Part shown: piece by piece, positions 16,171 to 24,778 of the stretch
Layout: every line of letters begins with the position of its first letter
Numbering within the stretch: the stretch's first letter is position 1
Translations under genes and position numbers: made by a program
Assembly: GCF_014649955.1 (NCBI RefSeq)
Contig: NZ_BMUA01000001.1
Coordinates: 186,001-250,000 of the forward strand
Direction of reading: 5' to 3'
DNA length: 64,000 nt
From: Streptomyces violascens
GTDB taxonomy: Bacteria; Actinomycetota; Actinomycetes; Streptomycetales; Streptomycetaceae
The notes under the pieces: model-generated
What the model saw: the letters and a program-made list of their open reading frames with translations, nothing else
What the model was told of the DNA's origin: nothing
Databases searched by the model: none

Positions 16171-17235
16171 TCAGCGGCGGGGTTCGACCTTCAGGTCGCC
16201 GCGGGTGAACGCGCGGCCCGTGTCGCTGGCGAGCATGTCGTGCGGGAAGCCGAGTGCGATCGCGCCGGCCTCGTCGAGACGGGCCAGTTGGGCGGCAGTG
16301 AAGTCGACCTCCAAGGCACCCAGATTGTCCTCCAGTTGTGCGGGCGTGCGGGCTCCGATGACCGGTGCCGTCACGTCCGGGTTCCGCAGCGTCCAGGCGA
16401 GCCCGACCTGGGCGGGTGTGCGGCCCAGCTCGCAGGCGACCTCCTTCACGACGTCCACGATGGCCAGGTTGCGTTCGGTGAGCGTGCCGCCGGCGATGGT
16501 GACGCTCCTGCGGGTGCCGTCGGCGGCGGCGACGCTCGGTGCGGTCAGGGTGTCGCGCCCGTACTTGCCGGTGAGCACCCCGCCGGCCAGCGGTGACCAC
16601 GGGACCACCCCCAACCCCATCTCGCGTGCCATGGGGATCAGATCACGCTCCCCGGTGCGCTCGATCAGGTTGTACTCGATCTGCAGCGCGACCAGCGGCG
16701 ACCAGCCGCGCAGGTCGGCTATCGCCTGCATGCGCGACACCTGCCAGGCCGGGGCGTTGGAGATCGCCACGTACAAGACCTTGCCCTGCCGGACCAGATC
16801 GTCCATGCCGCGCAGGATCTCCTCGACCGGTGTCGTGAAATCCCAGACGTGCAGGTAGAGCAGATCGATGTAGTCCGTATTCAGCTGTCGCAGACTGGCT
16901 TCCACCGACGCGAACAGGGCCTTGCGGTGATTTCCCCCGGAGTTCGGATCGCCGGGCCGGCGCAGCGTCGAATATTTCGTCGCAAGGACCAGGCTTTCGC
17001 GGTTTTCGCGGGCGAATTCGCCCAGCAGACGCTCGGAGCTTCCGTTGGTGTATGTACTGGCGGTGTCGATGAAATTACCGCCGCGCTCGACGTAGAGGTC
17101 GAACAGCTTGCGCGCCTCGTCCTGCTCGGCGCCCCAGCCCCACTCGGTGCCGAAGGTCGCCGCGCCCAGCGCCAGCGGGGAGACCCGCAGCCCTGAGCGG
17201 CCAAGGAGCCGGTAGCTGTCGAGGGTGAGCGACAT
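16171..17235 (-). CDS. Aldo/keto reductase
   Basis: A 354-residue NADPH-dependent reductase of (beta/alpha)8 fold; ATG 17233-17235 follows GGAGGACAC. The catalytic tetrad is readable: Asp in GGNFIDTA, Tyr in STYTNGSSE, Lys in LVLATKYS and His in DLLYLHVWD. The cofactor-binding end includes VPWSPLAGGVLTGKY and PVIGARTPAQLEDNL. It is close to the YajO/Tas-like group. It is transcribed away from an MmyB-type regulator with 117 bp between starts, which suggests that regulator controls it. The carbonyl substrate is unknown. Confidence 0.9.
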   Translation of the reverse strand: MSLTLDSYRLLGRSGLRVSPLALGAATFGTEWGWGAEQDEARKLFDLYVERGGNFIDTASTYTNGSSERLLGEFARENRESLVLATKYSTLRRPGDPNSGGNHRKALFASVEASLRQLNTDYIDLLYLHVWDFTTPVEEILRGMDDLVRQGKVLYVAISNAPAWQVSRMQAIADLRGWSPLVALQIEYNLIERTGERDLIPMAREMGLGVVPWSPLAGGVLTGKYGRDTLTAPSVAAADGTRRSVTIAGGTLTERNLAIVDVVKEVACELGRTPAQVGLAWTLRNPDVTAPVIGARTPAQLEDNLGALEVDFTAAQLARLDEAGAIALGFPHDMLASDTGRAFTRGDLKVEPRR

Positions 17236-17310
17236 CGTGTCCTCCGGTGCTTGTGATCCGTTGCCGGAAACCAGTCTGTGACCGCCGCGAGCCGGGGATA
17301 AGGGAGAGAA

Positions 17311-17322
17311 ATTCCTGGGAAT
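17311..17322. promoter_or_regulatory. Short palindrome between divergent genes
   Basis: ATTCC-TG-GGAAT is perfect and lies 31 bp before the regulator start and 76 bp before the reductase start. It is a candidate operator for the divergent MmyB-type regulator. Confidence 0.35.
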
Positions 17323-17352
17323 GCCAGTCCTACCCTTGGCTGTTGATCGAGC

Positions 17353-18186
17353 ATGATGACCCGCACCGTGGACCCGACTCAGGAACTGGCCGCGTTCCTG
17401 CGGACCCGGCGCGAGCGCCTGGACCCGCACGATTTCCCCCTGCCGTCGCGTCGCCGGGCCCGGCGAACCCCGGGATTGCGCCGCGAAGAGGTCGCCGAAC
17501 TGGCCGGTGTCAGCACCGACTACATCGTGCGGCTCGAACAGGGCCGCGGGCTGCGGCCGTCGGCGAACGTGGTGGAGGCGCTGGCCCGGGCGCTGCGCCT
17601 GCCTCCCGACGAACGCGACTACCTCTTCAACCTGGCCCGGCAGCGCCCCCGCGACACCGAGGGGCCGGCCACCACGGCGGCACCGCCGCTGGCCCGCCTG
17701 GTCGCCGACCTGTCGCCGCTGCCGGCCATGCTGATGAACCACCGCTACGACATCCTGGCCTGGAATGCCGAAATGGCAAAGCTGCTCGTTGATTTCGGCG
17801 CCTTGCCTCCGCCGCAGCGCAATGCGATATGGCTGTGCCTGATGCATCCGCGGATCCGCGATTTCTACGTCGATCGCGAACGCGTCGTGCGCGAGGGGTT
17901 CGCCCATCTGCGCGCCGCATGGGCCGCGCATCCGGACGATCAGGCGCTGACCGATCTCATCACCGAATTCACCACGCACGACGAGGAATTCGCACGCCTG
18001 TGGGCCGAGCGGGACATCAAGGTCAACGGCCGCGGGTACAAGGCGATACGACATCCTGACGCCGGTGTGATCGCAGTGCACTTCGAAGTGCTCGTGCCAC
18101 TTCAAGACCCCGGCCAACGGTTGGTGATCTACCGCGCCGCGGACGACGAGAGCCAGTCGGCGTTGGACCGGTTGTGCGCACGGTGA
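17353..18186 (+). CDS. MmyB-like helix-turn-helix regulator
   Basis: A 277-residue regulator. An XRE-type helix-turn-helix occupies about residues 8-80 (RRTPGLRREEVAELAGVSTD, YIVRLEQGRGLRPSANVVEA). The rest is the MmyB-type ligand-binding domain, with the characteristic AMLMNHRYDILAWNAEMAKL and HPRIRDFYVDRERVV, and ends DPGQRLVIYRA. In related regulators this domain binds fatty-acid-like ligands. It is divergent from the aldo/keto reductase, the usual target arrangement for this family in actinomycetes. Confidence 0.9.
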   Translation: MMTRTVDPTQELAAFLRTRRERLDPHDFPLPSRRRARRTPGLRREEVAELAGVSTDYIVRLEQGRGLRPSANVVEALARALRLPPDERDYLFNLARQRPRDTEGPATTAAPPLARLVADLSPLPAMLMNHRYDILAWNAEMAKLLVDFGALPPPQRNAIWLCLMHPRIRDFYVDRERVVREGFAHLRAAWAAHPDDQALTDLITEFTTHDEEFARLWAERDIKVNGRGYKAIRHPDAGVIAVHFEVLVPLQDPGQRLVIYRAADDESQSALDRLCAR

Positions 18187-18514
18187 TGTCGAACCCTCCG
18201 TTCGCGAACTGAGCCGAACCGCCAGGGCGAGCCCGCCCTGTCAGGCGGGGACCGCGAGCGACCCGGTTCGCCCCATTCCCCACGTTCCACGAGTGGTTGG
18301 AGCCGTGCTCCGCTCTTGTCCGCGCACCCTGGCAATGCACGGCGTGCGGAACGGCAAGCGGGGTGTCCGGGCCCAGGGTGCGGTTGGCCGTCCGGTGCCC
18401 GGTCCACGCGCAGACCATCGACGAGTACGCCGTCGTGGAAGACCGCGCCGCAGATACTCGAAGCATGGCCCACTGCCGCTGCCGGATGGGCAGGCGGTTT
18501 GATTGACTCGGGGC
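18187..18514. other. Intergenic region with a weak terminator
   Basis: CCCGCC (18232-18237) and GGCGGG (18244-18249) form a short hairpin 46 bp after the regulator stop, a possible terminator. The remaining 250 bp up to trpF hold no convincing gene on either strand. Confidence 0.4.
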
Positions 18515-19117
18515 ATGAGTGATCTCTTCGTCAAGATCTGCGGTCTGCGGACCGCGCGGGATGTCGACACCTGTGTCGAGGCGGGCGCGGACGCGGTCGG
18601 GTTCGTGTTCGCGACCAGTGCGCGCACGATCGACGCCGCCACCGCACGGCGGCTCGCCGAACGCGTACCGGCACACATCCTCACGGTGGGGGTCTTCCGC
18701 GGCCAGCCGCTCGACGAGGTGCGCCGCCTCACGCAGGAGAGCGGCGTCCGTGCGGTCCAGCTGCATGGCGACGAGGGCCCGGAGTACTACGAGGCGCTGC
18801 GGTCGCAGGGTCGCACTCTGATCCGGGCCACAGCCGCCACCGAGGTCCCGGCTCGGCTCGGCGAGCTGGGTGAGGACCTGCTGCTCCTCGACGCGCCCGA
18901 CCCCGGGTCGGGCAAACCGTGGAACTGGGCCTCCCCCGAGTTCGCCGCTCCCACCGGGCGCTGGATGCTCGCGGGTGGACTGCACCCGGGCAACGTGCGC
19001 CGGGCCGCCGACGTCACCGGCGCCTGGGGAGTGGACGTCTCCAGTGGCGTGGAGAGCGAACGCGGTGTCAAATCGACGGAGTTGATCCGCTCCTTCATCA
19101 CGGCGGCCCGCCACTGA
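18515..19117 (+). CDS. trpF: Phosphoribosylanthranilate isomerase
   Basis: A 200-residue (beta/alpha)8 enzyme from ATG 18515 that converts N-(5-phosphoribosyl)-anthranilate to CdRP in tryptophan synthesis. Diagnostic elements are present: KICGLRTARDV with the catalytic Cys9, AVQLHGDE, the catalytic Asp in LLLLDAPDPGSGK, and the phosphate sites AGGLHPGNV and VDVSSGVE. It is not in a trp operon; the next gene in the same direction, 141 bp on, is a 2-hydroxyacid dehydrogenase. Most Streptomyces lack a separate TrpF and use bifunctional PriA, so a dedicated copy is notable. Confidence 0.93.
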   Translation: MSDLFVKICGLRTARDVDTCVEAGADAVGFVFATSARTIDAATARRLAERVPAHILTVGVFRGQPLDEVRRLTQESGVRAVQLHGDEGPEYYEALRSQGRTLIRATAATEVPARLGELGEDLLLLDAPDPGSGKPWNWASPEFAAPTGRWMLAGGLHPGNVRRAADVTGAWGVDVSSGVESERGVKSTELIRSFITAARH

Positions 19118-19258
19118 CATCGCGCCCGCCCTCCGCCGGCCCCACTCGGCCGGAACCGCCGGCAAGCGCACCACCTCGACGGCGTCCCTCGGTGTGACGG
19201 CGGTGTCCTGAGAGGATCAAGCCACGTTGGAAGCCCGCAGAGGATTGGACAGCGAGCA

Positions 19259-20209
19259 ATGACAGACAGAGCGCGCATCGTCGTACTCGACCCGGTCGAT
19301 CCTGACGCCCTGGACGCCCTGGCCCAGGCCCACGAGGTCGAGGTGCGGATCCGCCCCGGACACGACGAACTCCTCGCCCTCGCCGCCGGGGCCGACGCCC
19401 TCGTGGTGCGCAGCGGCGTACGCATCACGGCCGACGTCATCACCGCGGGTCAGCGCCTGAGGGTGGTGGCGCGGGCCGGGTCCGGCACCGACAACATCGA
19501 CCTGGAGGCCGCCCGGGAAGCCGGAGTCCAGGTGTTCAACATCCCCGGCGCCTCGGCCGGGGCCGTCGCCGAACTCGCTCTCGGGCTGCTCCTCGCGGTG
19601 ACCCGCAACATCGCCCGCGCCGACCGGCAGATCCGGGACGGCATCTGGGACAAGCCGAACCTGGCGGGCCCCGAGCTGCGCGACCATGTCCTCGGGGTGG
19701 TCGGCCAGGGCCCGATCGGGTCCCGCATCGCCGAGCTCGCGAACGCCCTCGGCATGCGCGTCCTCGCCTCCGTGGCCCGGCCCTCGCCCGAGCGGGACGC
19801 CGCGCTGCGCGAGCGCGGCGTCGAACGCGTCGAGCTGTCCGAGCTGCTCGCCACCGCCGACGCGGTGTGCCTGTCCGTGCCGCTCACGGAGCACACGCGC
19901 GGGCTGATCGGCGAGGCTGAACTCGCCCTGATGGGCACCGGCGCCTACCTCGTCGACGTGTCCCGCGCCGGAGTCGTCGACGAGGCCGCGCTGCTGCGGG
20001 CGCTGCGCGAGAAGACCATCGCGGGTGCCGCCCTCGACGTCCACAGCCAGGAGAGCGGCACCCCGGAGTTCGCCGCTCTGGACAATGTGGTGCTGACCCC
20101 GCACATCGGCGCCGCCACGACGGATGCCCAGGCCGAGGTCGGCCGCATCCTGGTCAGCGAGCTCAATGCGGCGCTGTCCGGCGGCTCCGCCGCGAACAGG
20201 GTGTGCTGA
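19259..20209 (+). CDS. D-2-hydroxyacid dehydrogenase (SerA-like, short form)
   Basis: A 316-residue NAD-dependent dehydrogenase. The N-terminal catalytic half contains ALVVRSGVRITADV and VVARAGSGTDNIDL. The Rossmann half carries GVVGQGPIGSRIAE, a GxGxxG variant. Catalytic Arg (VDVSRAGVVDE), Glu (LDVHSQES) and His (LTPHIGAAT) are all present. It lacks the C-terminal ACT and intervening domains of the full-length serine-pathway enzyme. It may act on 3-phosphoglycerate or another D-2-hydroxyacid. Its position after trpF suggests an amino-acid-linked role, without proof. Confidence 0.87.
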   Translation: MTDRARIVVLDPVDPDALDALAQAHEVEVRIRPGHDELLALAAGADALVVRSGVRITADVITAGQRLRVVARAGSGTDNIDLEAAREAGVQVFNIPGASAGAVAELALGLLLAVTRNIARADRQIRDGIWDKPNLAGPELRDHVLGVVGQGPIGSRIAELANALGMRVLASVARPSPERDAALRERGVERVELSELLATADAVCLSVPLTEHTRGLIGEAELALMGTGAYLVDVSRAGVVDEAALLRALREKTIAGAALDVHSQESGTPEFAALDNVVLTPHIGAATTDAQAEVGRILVSELNAALSGGSAANRVC

Positions 20210-20223
20210 CCTCGACCGACACG

Positions 20224-20243
20224 CCCGACGGCTTTCCTTCGGG
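20224..20243. terminator. Short bidirectional terminator
   Basis: CCCGACGG (20224-20231) pairs with CCTTCGGG (20236-20243) with one mismatch and runs into TTTA. It fills the 35-bp gap between two convergent genes. Confidence 0.5.
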
Positions 20244-20244
20244 T

Positions 20245-21234
20245 TTACCTGAACAGGCGGTCGCCGCTGTTGGCCATGCGGTGCGTGGCGCCGTGCTGGT
20301 TCACCCAGTCACGGACGAGCTTGATGGCGTTGGCGCACTGCCAGGTGTTGTCGTACTCCTTGACTCCGTTGAAGGCGCCGTAGCCCGCGATGATGCCGTC
20401 GACACGTGCGTCGCCGAGGAGTTTGTCGACGTACCACGGGTCGTTGTAGGTGGTCGTCCAGGACAGCGTGGCCGCGAGCCTTCCGGCGGCACGGTCGTCG
20501 GCGCCCTTCTTCAGTTCGGCGCACGTGTTCCAGGTGGCTTCCGTGCAGTTGCCGAATCCCTTGGTGATGTCGGAGTCGCCGTAGTCCATCGCCCGGTGCC
20601 CCGTCGGGAATCCGGAACCGGACCGGTTGAAGGCGCCGACGACCTGGTCGCGGGTCCCGGTGCTCGTGATGCCCTCAAGGCTGCCGAGCTTGCCTTCCAG
20701 GCTCTTCCAGCCCCTGCCGCCGACGTCCGGGGTGCTGCCGCCGTGGTACTCGAAGAATCCGTAGAGGACCTGGATTCCGGCGGCCGTCAGCCGCTGTGCC
20801 TTGTCGCGCAGGCCGGCGACGCTGCAGGCGCGGTTGGGCGCTTCTCCGCAGTAGTTGGGGTCCTTGATGTCCAGCCAGACCAGCGCGAGGCGGCGCCCCG
20901 CCTTGGCGTTGGAGAGGATGCGGTCGATCATGCTGTCGAAGCTGGGGCCGTAACGGGTTTCACCGGCCGAGGAGCAGTCGTGATAGGCGCGCCATTCGTT
21001 CGGGTTGTACCAGGCGCAGACGTCGATCTCGATGCCGTTGGCGCCGTGGTTGAGCGCGGCGTCCACGCCGTCCAGGGTGTCGACCCGGTGCGCGATGGCG
21101 TAGATCGCGTGCCGCTGATCGGCTGCCGCCGCCGGGGTCGCGCCGAGCGCGGTGACACCGAGGACGCCGCAGAGCGCCGCGACGAGGGCCCGTAACAACC
21201 GGCGGCCGAAGCCGTGTGGGAGGTGGCTGGTCAA
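20245..21234 (-). CDS. Secreted sphingomyelinase D/phospholipase D-like enzyme
   Basis: A 329-residue exported enzyme. The start is TTG 21232-21234, with AAGGAG upstream. A signal peptide covers about 1-38. The active-site layout of the glycerophosphodiesterase-like SMase D/PLD family is intact: IAHR with His49, GANGIEID with Glu69 and Asp71, WRAYHDC with His85, and WLDIKD. The spacings 49/69/71/85 match the spider-venom enzyme pattern 12/32/34/47 within one residue. Many cysteines suggest disulfides. Such enzymes split choline phospholipids, often by transphosphatidylation to cyclic phosphates. Codon 14 is TTA (21193-21195), implying bldA dependence. Confidence 0.85.
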   Translation of the reverse strand: MTSHLPHGFGRRLLRALVAALCGVLGVTALGATPAAAADQRHAIYAIAHRVDTLDGVDAALNHGANGIEIDVCAWYNPNEWRAYHDCSSAGETRYGPSFDSMIDRILSNAKAGRRLALVWLDIKDPNYCGEAPNRACSVAGLRDKAQRLTAAGIQVLYGFFEYHGGSTPDVGGRGWKSLEGKLGSLEGITSTGTRDQVVGAFNRSGSGFPTGHRAMDYGDSDITKGFGNCTEATWNTCAELKKGADDRAAGRLAATLSWTTTYNDPWYVDKLLGDARVDGIIAGYGAFNGVKEYDNTWQCANAIKLVRDWVNQHGATHRMANSGDRLFR

Positions 21235-21311
21235 GAGGTGGTACTCCTTCGGATCTGCGCCCTGAGCCGGGCGGATGTGCGAAGTACGGTGGATCTATCC
21301 GAAAAAGTAGC

Positions 21312-21324
21312 CTGCCCAGGGCAG
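21312..21324. promoter_or_regulatory. Small palindrome upstream of the SMase-D-like gene
   Basis: CTGCCC-A-GGGCAG is perfect and lies about 80 bp before the TTG start, within the probable promoter region. It is a possible operator. Confidence 0.3.
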
Positions 21325-21391
21325 ATTTCATGACATGTTCTCGGCCTGCTTTCCTCGTCAAGTGGCCATAGTGGGCGCAGAGTTCGCGCGC

Positions 21392-22612
21392 TCAGAACCA
21401 GTGCAGGCAGTGCGGGGGACGCTCGGCGCGGAAGAGGGCGTCGGCGAGGGTCGCCGCGCCCGGGCGGTGGGCGCGGATGTGTCCGGCACGTACGAGCGTG
21501 CTCGGGGCGGTACCGCCGAGGTAGACCGAGCCGAGGTCGCTCACGTCGAGGGACAGGTCGGGCTCCCGGCCCGTCCGTACGCAATCGGCCTTGCCGTCCC
21601 GGACGGTCAGCAGGTAGCGGCCGTGCTCCCCGAGGAACGGGTCGTCGACGTCGAGGACGAGCTCGCCGTCCGTGAACCAGCCGCGCGAGATCAGCGCCCG
21701 CGGGACGTCGAGGAGTCGCACCCAGAGCCAGTCGGTGTCGCCGCTGACCTCGCCGGCGCGGAAGTCCGCGAGCTGCCAGCGCAGCGGGTGTTCGGGCGGA
21801 ACGTGCTTGAACACGACCTGAGCGACCAGGTCGTGTCCGAGCACGAACCGGGCCAGGGCCGTGAAGACGGAGTCGTCGATGGCGATGGTCTCGTCGACCG
21901 TCAGCGTCTCGGCCTCGCCGACCGAATAGCTGGCATACCCGTCCGCTATGCCCTCGGCGTCGCGGTGGACCGCGACGTAGCGCGGCGCCGTGGAGACCGG
22001 GGGCTGCCCCGCGCCCAGGGCCCACCAGCGGTGCGGCCGGGACACCGCGCCGGGCTGTGCGCGGCGGTACCGGTCGTAGACCTCTTCCAGGATCTCGCCG
22101 CACTCGGCACGCCGCAGCACCTCGACCGAGCCCGTCGTCGGGCCGTCGGCCGGTGCGCCCGCCCGGGGATCCGCGAGGACGCCCCGGTGGCGCGGCACCG
22201 TCAGCCGCCGCGTGTAGGTCGCCGGTCCGTAGCCGAACCTGCGGTAGATCAGGGCCTCGGAGGCCAGCAGCACGGAGAGGACCTCACCTCGGGCCCTCAG
22301 CTCGGTGAGCTGATGCCGCATCATCGCGCTGAGCACGCCCTGCCGTCGGTGCGAGGGCAGGACGCCGACGGCGGTCACCCCGGCGGCCGGGACGAGGATC
22401 TCGCCGGGCAGGGTGAGCTCGAAGGAGTACGCACCGGCGGTTCCGACGGGTCGCCCGTCCGCCGCCACGGCGAACAGGTTGCGGTCCATTTCCAACGCCG
22501 ACCACCACCCCGTGCTGCCCTCCTTAGGGGGTTCCGGGAAGCGCCCGAACGCGGCATGAAGTGTGTCGACGAAGAGATCGAGGTCCTGGTCGGTGGTGGG
22601 ACGTATCTCCAT
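21392..22612 (-). CDS. Eis-family N-acetyltransferase
   Basis: A 406-residue acetyltransferase from ATG 22610-22612 (MEIRPTTDQDLDLF). It has the tripartite Eis layout: an N-terminal GNAT domain (acetyl-CoA loop VLPSHRRQGVLSAMM, then YRRFGYGPAT), a second GNAT-like domain, and a C-terminal SCP2-like domain (LVLDVDDPFLGEHGRYLLTV, SDLGSVYLGG). The protein ends in Phe (CLHWF), as in mycobacterial Eis, where the terminal carboxylate is part of the active site. Eis enzymes acetylate aminoglycosides at several amines or lysines of proteins and peptides. It is a single gene; its natural substrate here is unknown. Confidence 0.88.
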   Translation of the reverse strand: MEIRPTTDQDLDLFVDTLHAAFGRFPEPPKEGSTGWWSALEMDRNLFAVAADGRPVGTAGAYSFELTLPGEILVPAAGVTAVGVLPSHRRQGVLSAMMRHQLTELRARGEVLSVLLASEALIYRRFGYGPATYTRRLTVPRHRGVLADPRAGAPADGPTTGSVEVLRRAECGEILEEVYDRYRRAQPGAVSRPHRWWALGAGQPPVSTAPRYVAVHRDAEGIADGYASYSVGEAETLTVDETIAIDDSVFTALARFVLGHDLVAQVVFKHVPPEHPLRWQLADFRAGEVSGDTDWLWVRLLDVPRALISRGWFTDGELVLDVDDPFLGEHGRYLLTVRDGKADCVRTGREPDLSLDVSDLGSVYLGGTAPSTLVRAGHIRAHRPGAATLADALFRAERPPHCLHWF

Positions 22613-22980
22613 TGGTGCCGCTGCCTCCCCGGGATGCCGACACCACGCCGCGTGATGCCCGGCCACAGTGCAACCTCGCCCCCACGACAAGGTCAAGCGA
22701 ATTACGGGCTGCCGCAAGCCGATCAATCCCACCGACGCAGAGTGCCGCCTGCTGCTCCAAGGGGCCATCAGTGCGTTCCACGGCACGAACGCCACGGCCG
22801 TTCTCTTCACCGACCGGGGCTGCGAGCAGCGGCGTACCACGATGACCCGTGGCGATCAACGTTCCTTTGGGGATTCCCTCCCACACAGCGTGCGTTTCGA
22901 CTGGGCGCGGTTGATGGGCCATTGAGGCGGCCGGGCCGCCACCACATCGGGCCCGGGGCCTCCTGCTGCCGAAGGGTCAC
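22613..22980. other. Intergenic region without an assignable gene
   Basis: About 370 bp between two minus-strand genes. Base composition is lower in GC around 22670-22870, and a plus-strand frame (22668-22925) shows no ribosome site or family. It should hold the promoter of the Eis-type gene; I cannot identify the hexamers. Confidence 0.4.
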
Positions 22981-23793
22981 TCACCCCATGGAGGCCGACC
23001 CGCCTCGCAGGTGATCGGCGAGGGCGCGGAACACGAAGAAGTTGGGGATGCGGCTCACTGCCGTCATCGACAGGGCACTCCAGCGCCCGGCCACGCGGAT
23101 CCGTACGTAGCCGTCCTTCACCTCGACGTCTTCGACCTGCGGCCAGGGTGTTGACTTGTTGCCCGACCCGATCTCCCTGGGCGTCAGCCACAGTGGGCCG
23201 AACTCCAGACGCCGGCCCGCATTCAACTGGGCTACCGCCTGCGGAAGTTGCGCCTCCGTGACGGCCTGCTGGATCGCCGGCCCCCACTCGTGAGGCTGCG
23301 CGTAGCCCGCCCGGAGAACTACCTGTGTACCCGTGGTGTCCGTGACGGTGTAGGCGTAGGTGATCCTGGTGGTCTGGCCGTATTGGGTGTGCCGGACGAT
23401 GTTCTGCAGCACGCTCGTGTCGGCATAGCGGACCACGTGGACACCGCCACGGTGGGCCGAGGTGAGTCCGTGCTCGAACAGGTCGAGGCGTGATCCTTCG
23501 TTTCTGTTGGCGGCACTGCTGTACGTCATGATCGCGTACAGGCATATCAGCAGCGGCAGCCCCACCACGAACGCCAGCGGCACGTAGCCGGTCGCCAGGC
23601 AGAGCACGACGAGGACGCCTAGCACCACGGCCGCGAACTGGACGCGCTTGACGTGCTGGCGCTGAGCCTGCGCGATCGACGGATAGGCCGCGCGATGCAT
23701 CCCCAGCCCCTCCCGTGCCGCCGCGGCGCTGACCTGCTGCGCGACCCCGTCCCGGTCGAGGTGGTCCTGGTTCGACACCGAATCCCCACTCAT
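22981..23793 (-). CDS. DUF6585-type membrane protein
   Basis: A 270-residue protein from ATG 23791-23793. After a polar N-terminus of about 50 residues two adjacent hydrophobic helices (about 55-95: FAAVVLGVLVVLCLATGYV, then VVGLPLLICLYAIMTYSS) form a hairpin. The long cytoplasmic part has the features of DUF6585: LDLFEHGLTSA, YGQTTRITYAYTVTD, LNAGRRLEFGPLWLTPREIG and a final NFFVFRALADHL. It is probably a regulatory or scaffolding membrane protein. The function is unknown in the family. Confidence 0.75.
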   Translation of the reverse strand: MSGDSVSNQDHLDRDGVAQQVSAAAAREGLGMHRAAYPSIAQAQRQHVKRVQFAAVVLGVLVVLCLATGYVPLAFVVGLPLLICLYAIMTYSSAANRNEGSRLDLFEHGLTSAHRGGVHVVRYADTSVLQNIVRHTQYGQTTRITYAYTVTDTTGTQVVLRAGYAQPHEWGPAIQQAVTEAQLPQAVAQLNAGRRLEFGPLWLTPREIGSGNKSTPWPQVEDVEVKDGYVRIRVAGRWSALSMTAVSRIPNFFVFRALADHLRGGSASMG

Positions 23794-24110
23794 CCCTGCC
23801 CCCTGTGAGCCCGCGAGAACTGTCCTGCCACGCAACGGAGCCGTGGCAGAGACACGTCAACTACCGGTGAGACAGACGGTGTTGCGGGGCACCTCGGTTC
23901 CACGAGCGGTCCCGGGAAGAACCGGTGGCAATAAATCAGTGGAACGGCAGCGCCGTGCGCCTTACTGTGCTGCCGAATCACGTCGCCCAGGCAAGGACGT
24001 CCCGTTGTACACCGTGTGAGACCCCCCGAGTGCTGATTGGTCGCGCGTCGCGCAGGTTCGCGCCGCGCTGCTTTTTGCTGCGGACTTCTCACTGAGATCG
24101 GTGTACTTCT
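23794..24110. other. Divergent promoter region
   Basis: 317 bp between the divergent DUF6585 and DUF1062 genes. An 8-bp perfect hairpin (CTGCCACG 23825-23832, CGTGGCAG 23842-23849) sits near the DUF6585 start and could be an operator. Promoter hexamers are not clear. Confidence 0.4.
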
Positions 24111-24659
24111 GTGCTCGAAAACTGGGTGGTCACACCCACCTGCCTGCCGCTCGTCCTCCGCCGTTGCCACGCGTGCGCGTCCGACCGCTTCCGGGCGAAC
24201 GGCAAGTTCCGCGTCAACGCGAACCACAAGCTCCTCGACGCCTGGCTCCTCGTCCTCTGCACCGGTTGCGGGGAAACGGCAAAGCTCACGGTCCTGGAGC
24301 GGATGAACGTGCGCTCCGTACGACCCGAGCTCCTCGACCGAATGCACGACAACGACCTCGGTCTGGCGGCCGAGTTGCTCCAGGATCCGGTCGTACGGCG
24401 CCGCAATCGCATCGCCCTCGACTGGGACAACGCCTGGCGCCTCGACACCGGCGGATCGGAACGACTGGACCGCGAGGCCATCGACGTCTCGGTCCGCTTC
24501 GCGGCGCGGATCCCTGTCCGGCCGGTGCGACTGATCGCCGAGGGCTTCGGTCTTTCACGGGCGGAGGTGGAGAGGCTGATCGACGAGGGGAACCTCGTGT
24601 CGGCGGTCCGGCTGAGCGGCAAGCTCTCCGGCGACTTCACGTTCACCCTCAAGCGCTGA
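24111..24659 (+). CDS. DUF1062 protein
   Basis: A 182-residue soluble protein from GTG 24111. The DUF1062 signature is very clear: LVLRRCHACASDRFRANGKF, RVNANHKLLDAWLLVLCTGC, then GETAKLTVLERMNVR. The two CxxC pairs (residues about 19-22 and 50-53) form a zinc-ribbon-like site. The C-terminal part resembles an S4-like or helical RNA-binding region (FGLSRAEVERLIDEGNLVSA), so nucleic-acid binding is possible. It stands alone with a terminator after it. No function is known for the family. Confidence 0.85.
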   Translation: MLENWVVTPTCLPLVLRRCHACASDRFRANGKFRVNANHKLLDAWLLVLCTGCGETAKLTVLERMNVRSVRPELLDRMHDNDLGLAAELLQDPVVRRRNRIALDWDNAWRLDTGGSERLDREAIDVSVRFAARIPVRPVRLIAEGFGLSRAEVERLIDEGNLVSAVRLSGKLSGDFTFTLKR

Positions 24660-24674
24660 ACCCGCCCGGCACCA

Positions 24675-24714
24675 GGGCCTGCCCGTGCACCGGCAAGATC
24701 CGCCGGACAGGCCC
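24675..24714. terminator. Hairpin terminator
   Basis: GGGCCTG (24675-24681) pairs with CAGGCCC (24708-24714), and an inner CCGGC/GCCGG stem strengthens the structure. It lies between convergent genes. Confidence 0.6.
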
Positions 24715-24778
24715 CGGTGCCGTGACCGTCAATTTCCGACTCCCCATATGCCAGTGGGAGTTCAGCGTCAGCTCAATG

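Noticed and set aside
22668..22925. 85-codon plus-strand frame
   Set aside because: It has no ribosome site, atypical codon use and no recognisable motif.
22926..22940. GGCGGCC-G-GGCCGCC as terminator of the DUF6585 gene
   Set aside because: The loop would be one base; at best a 5-bp stem remains, too weak to call.
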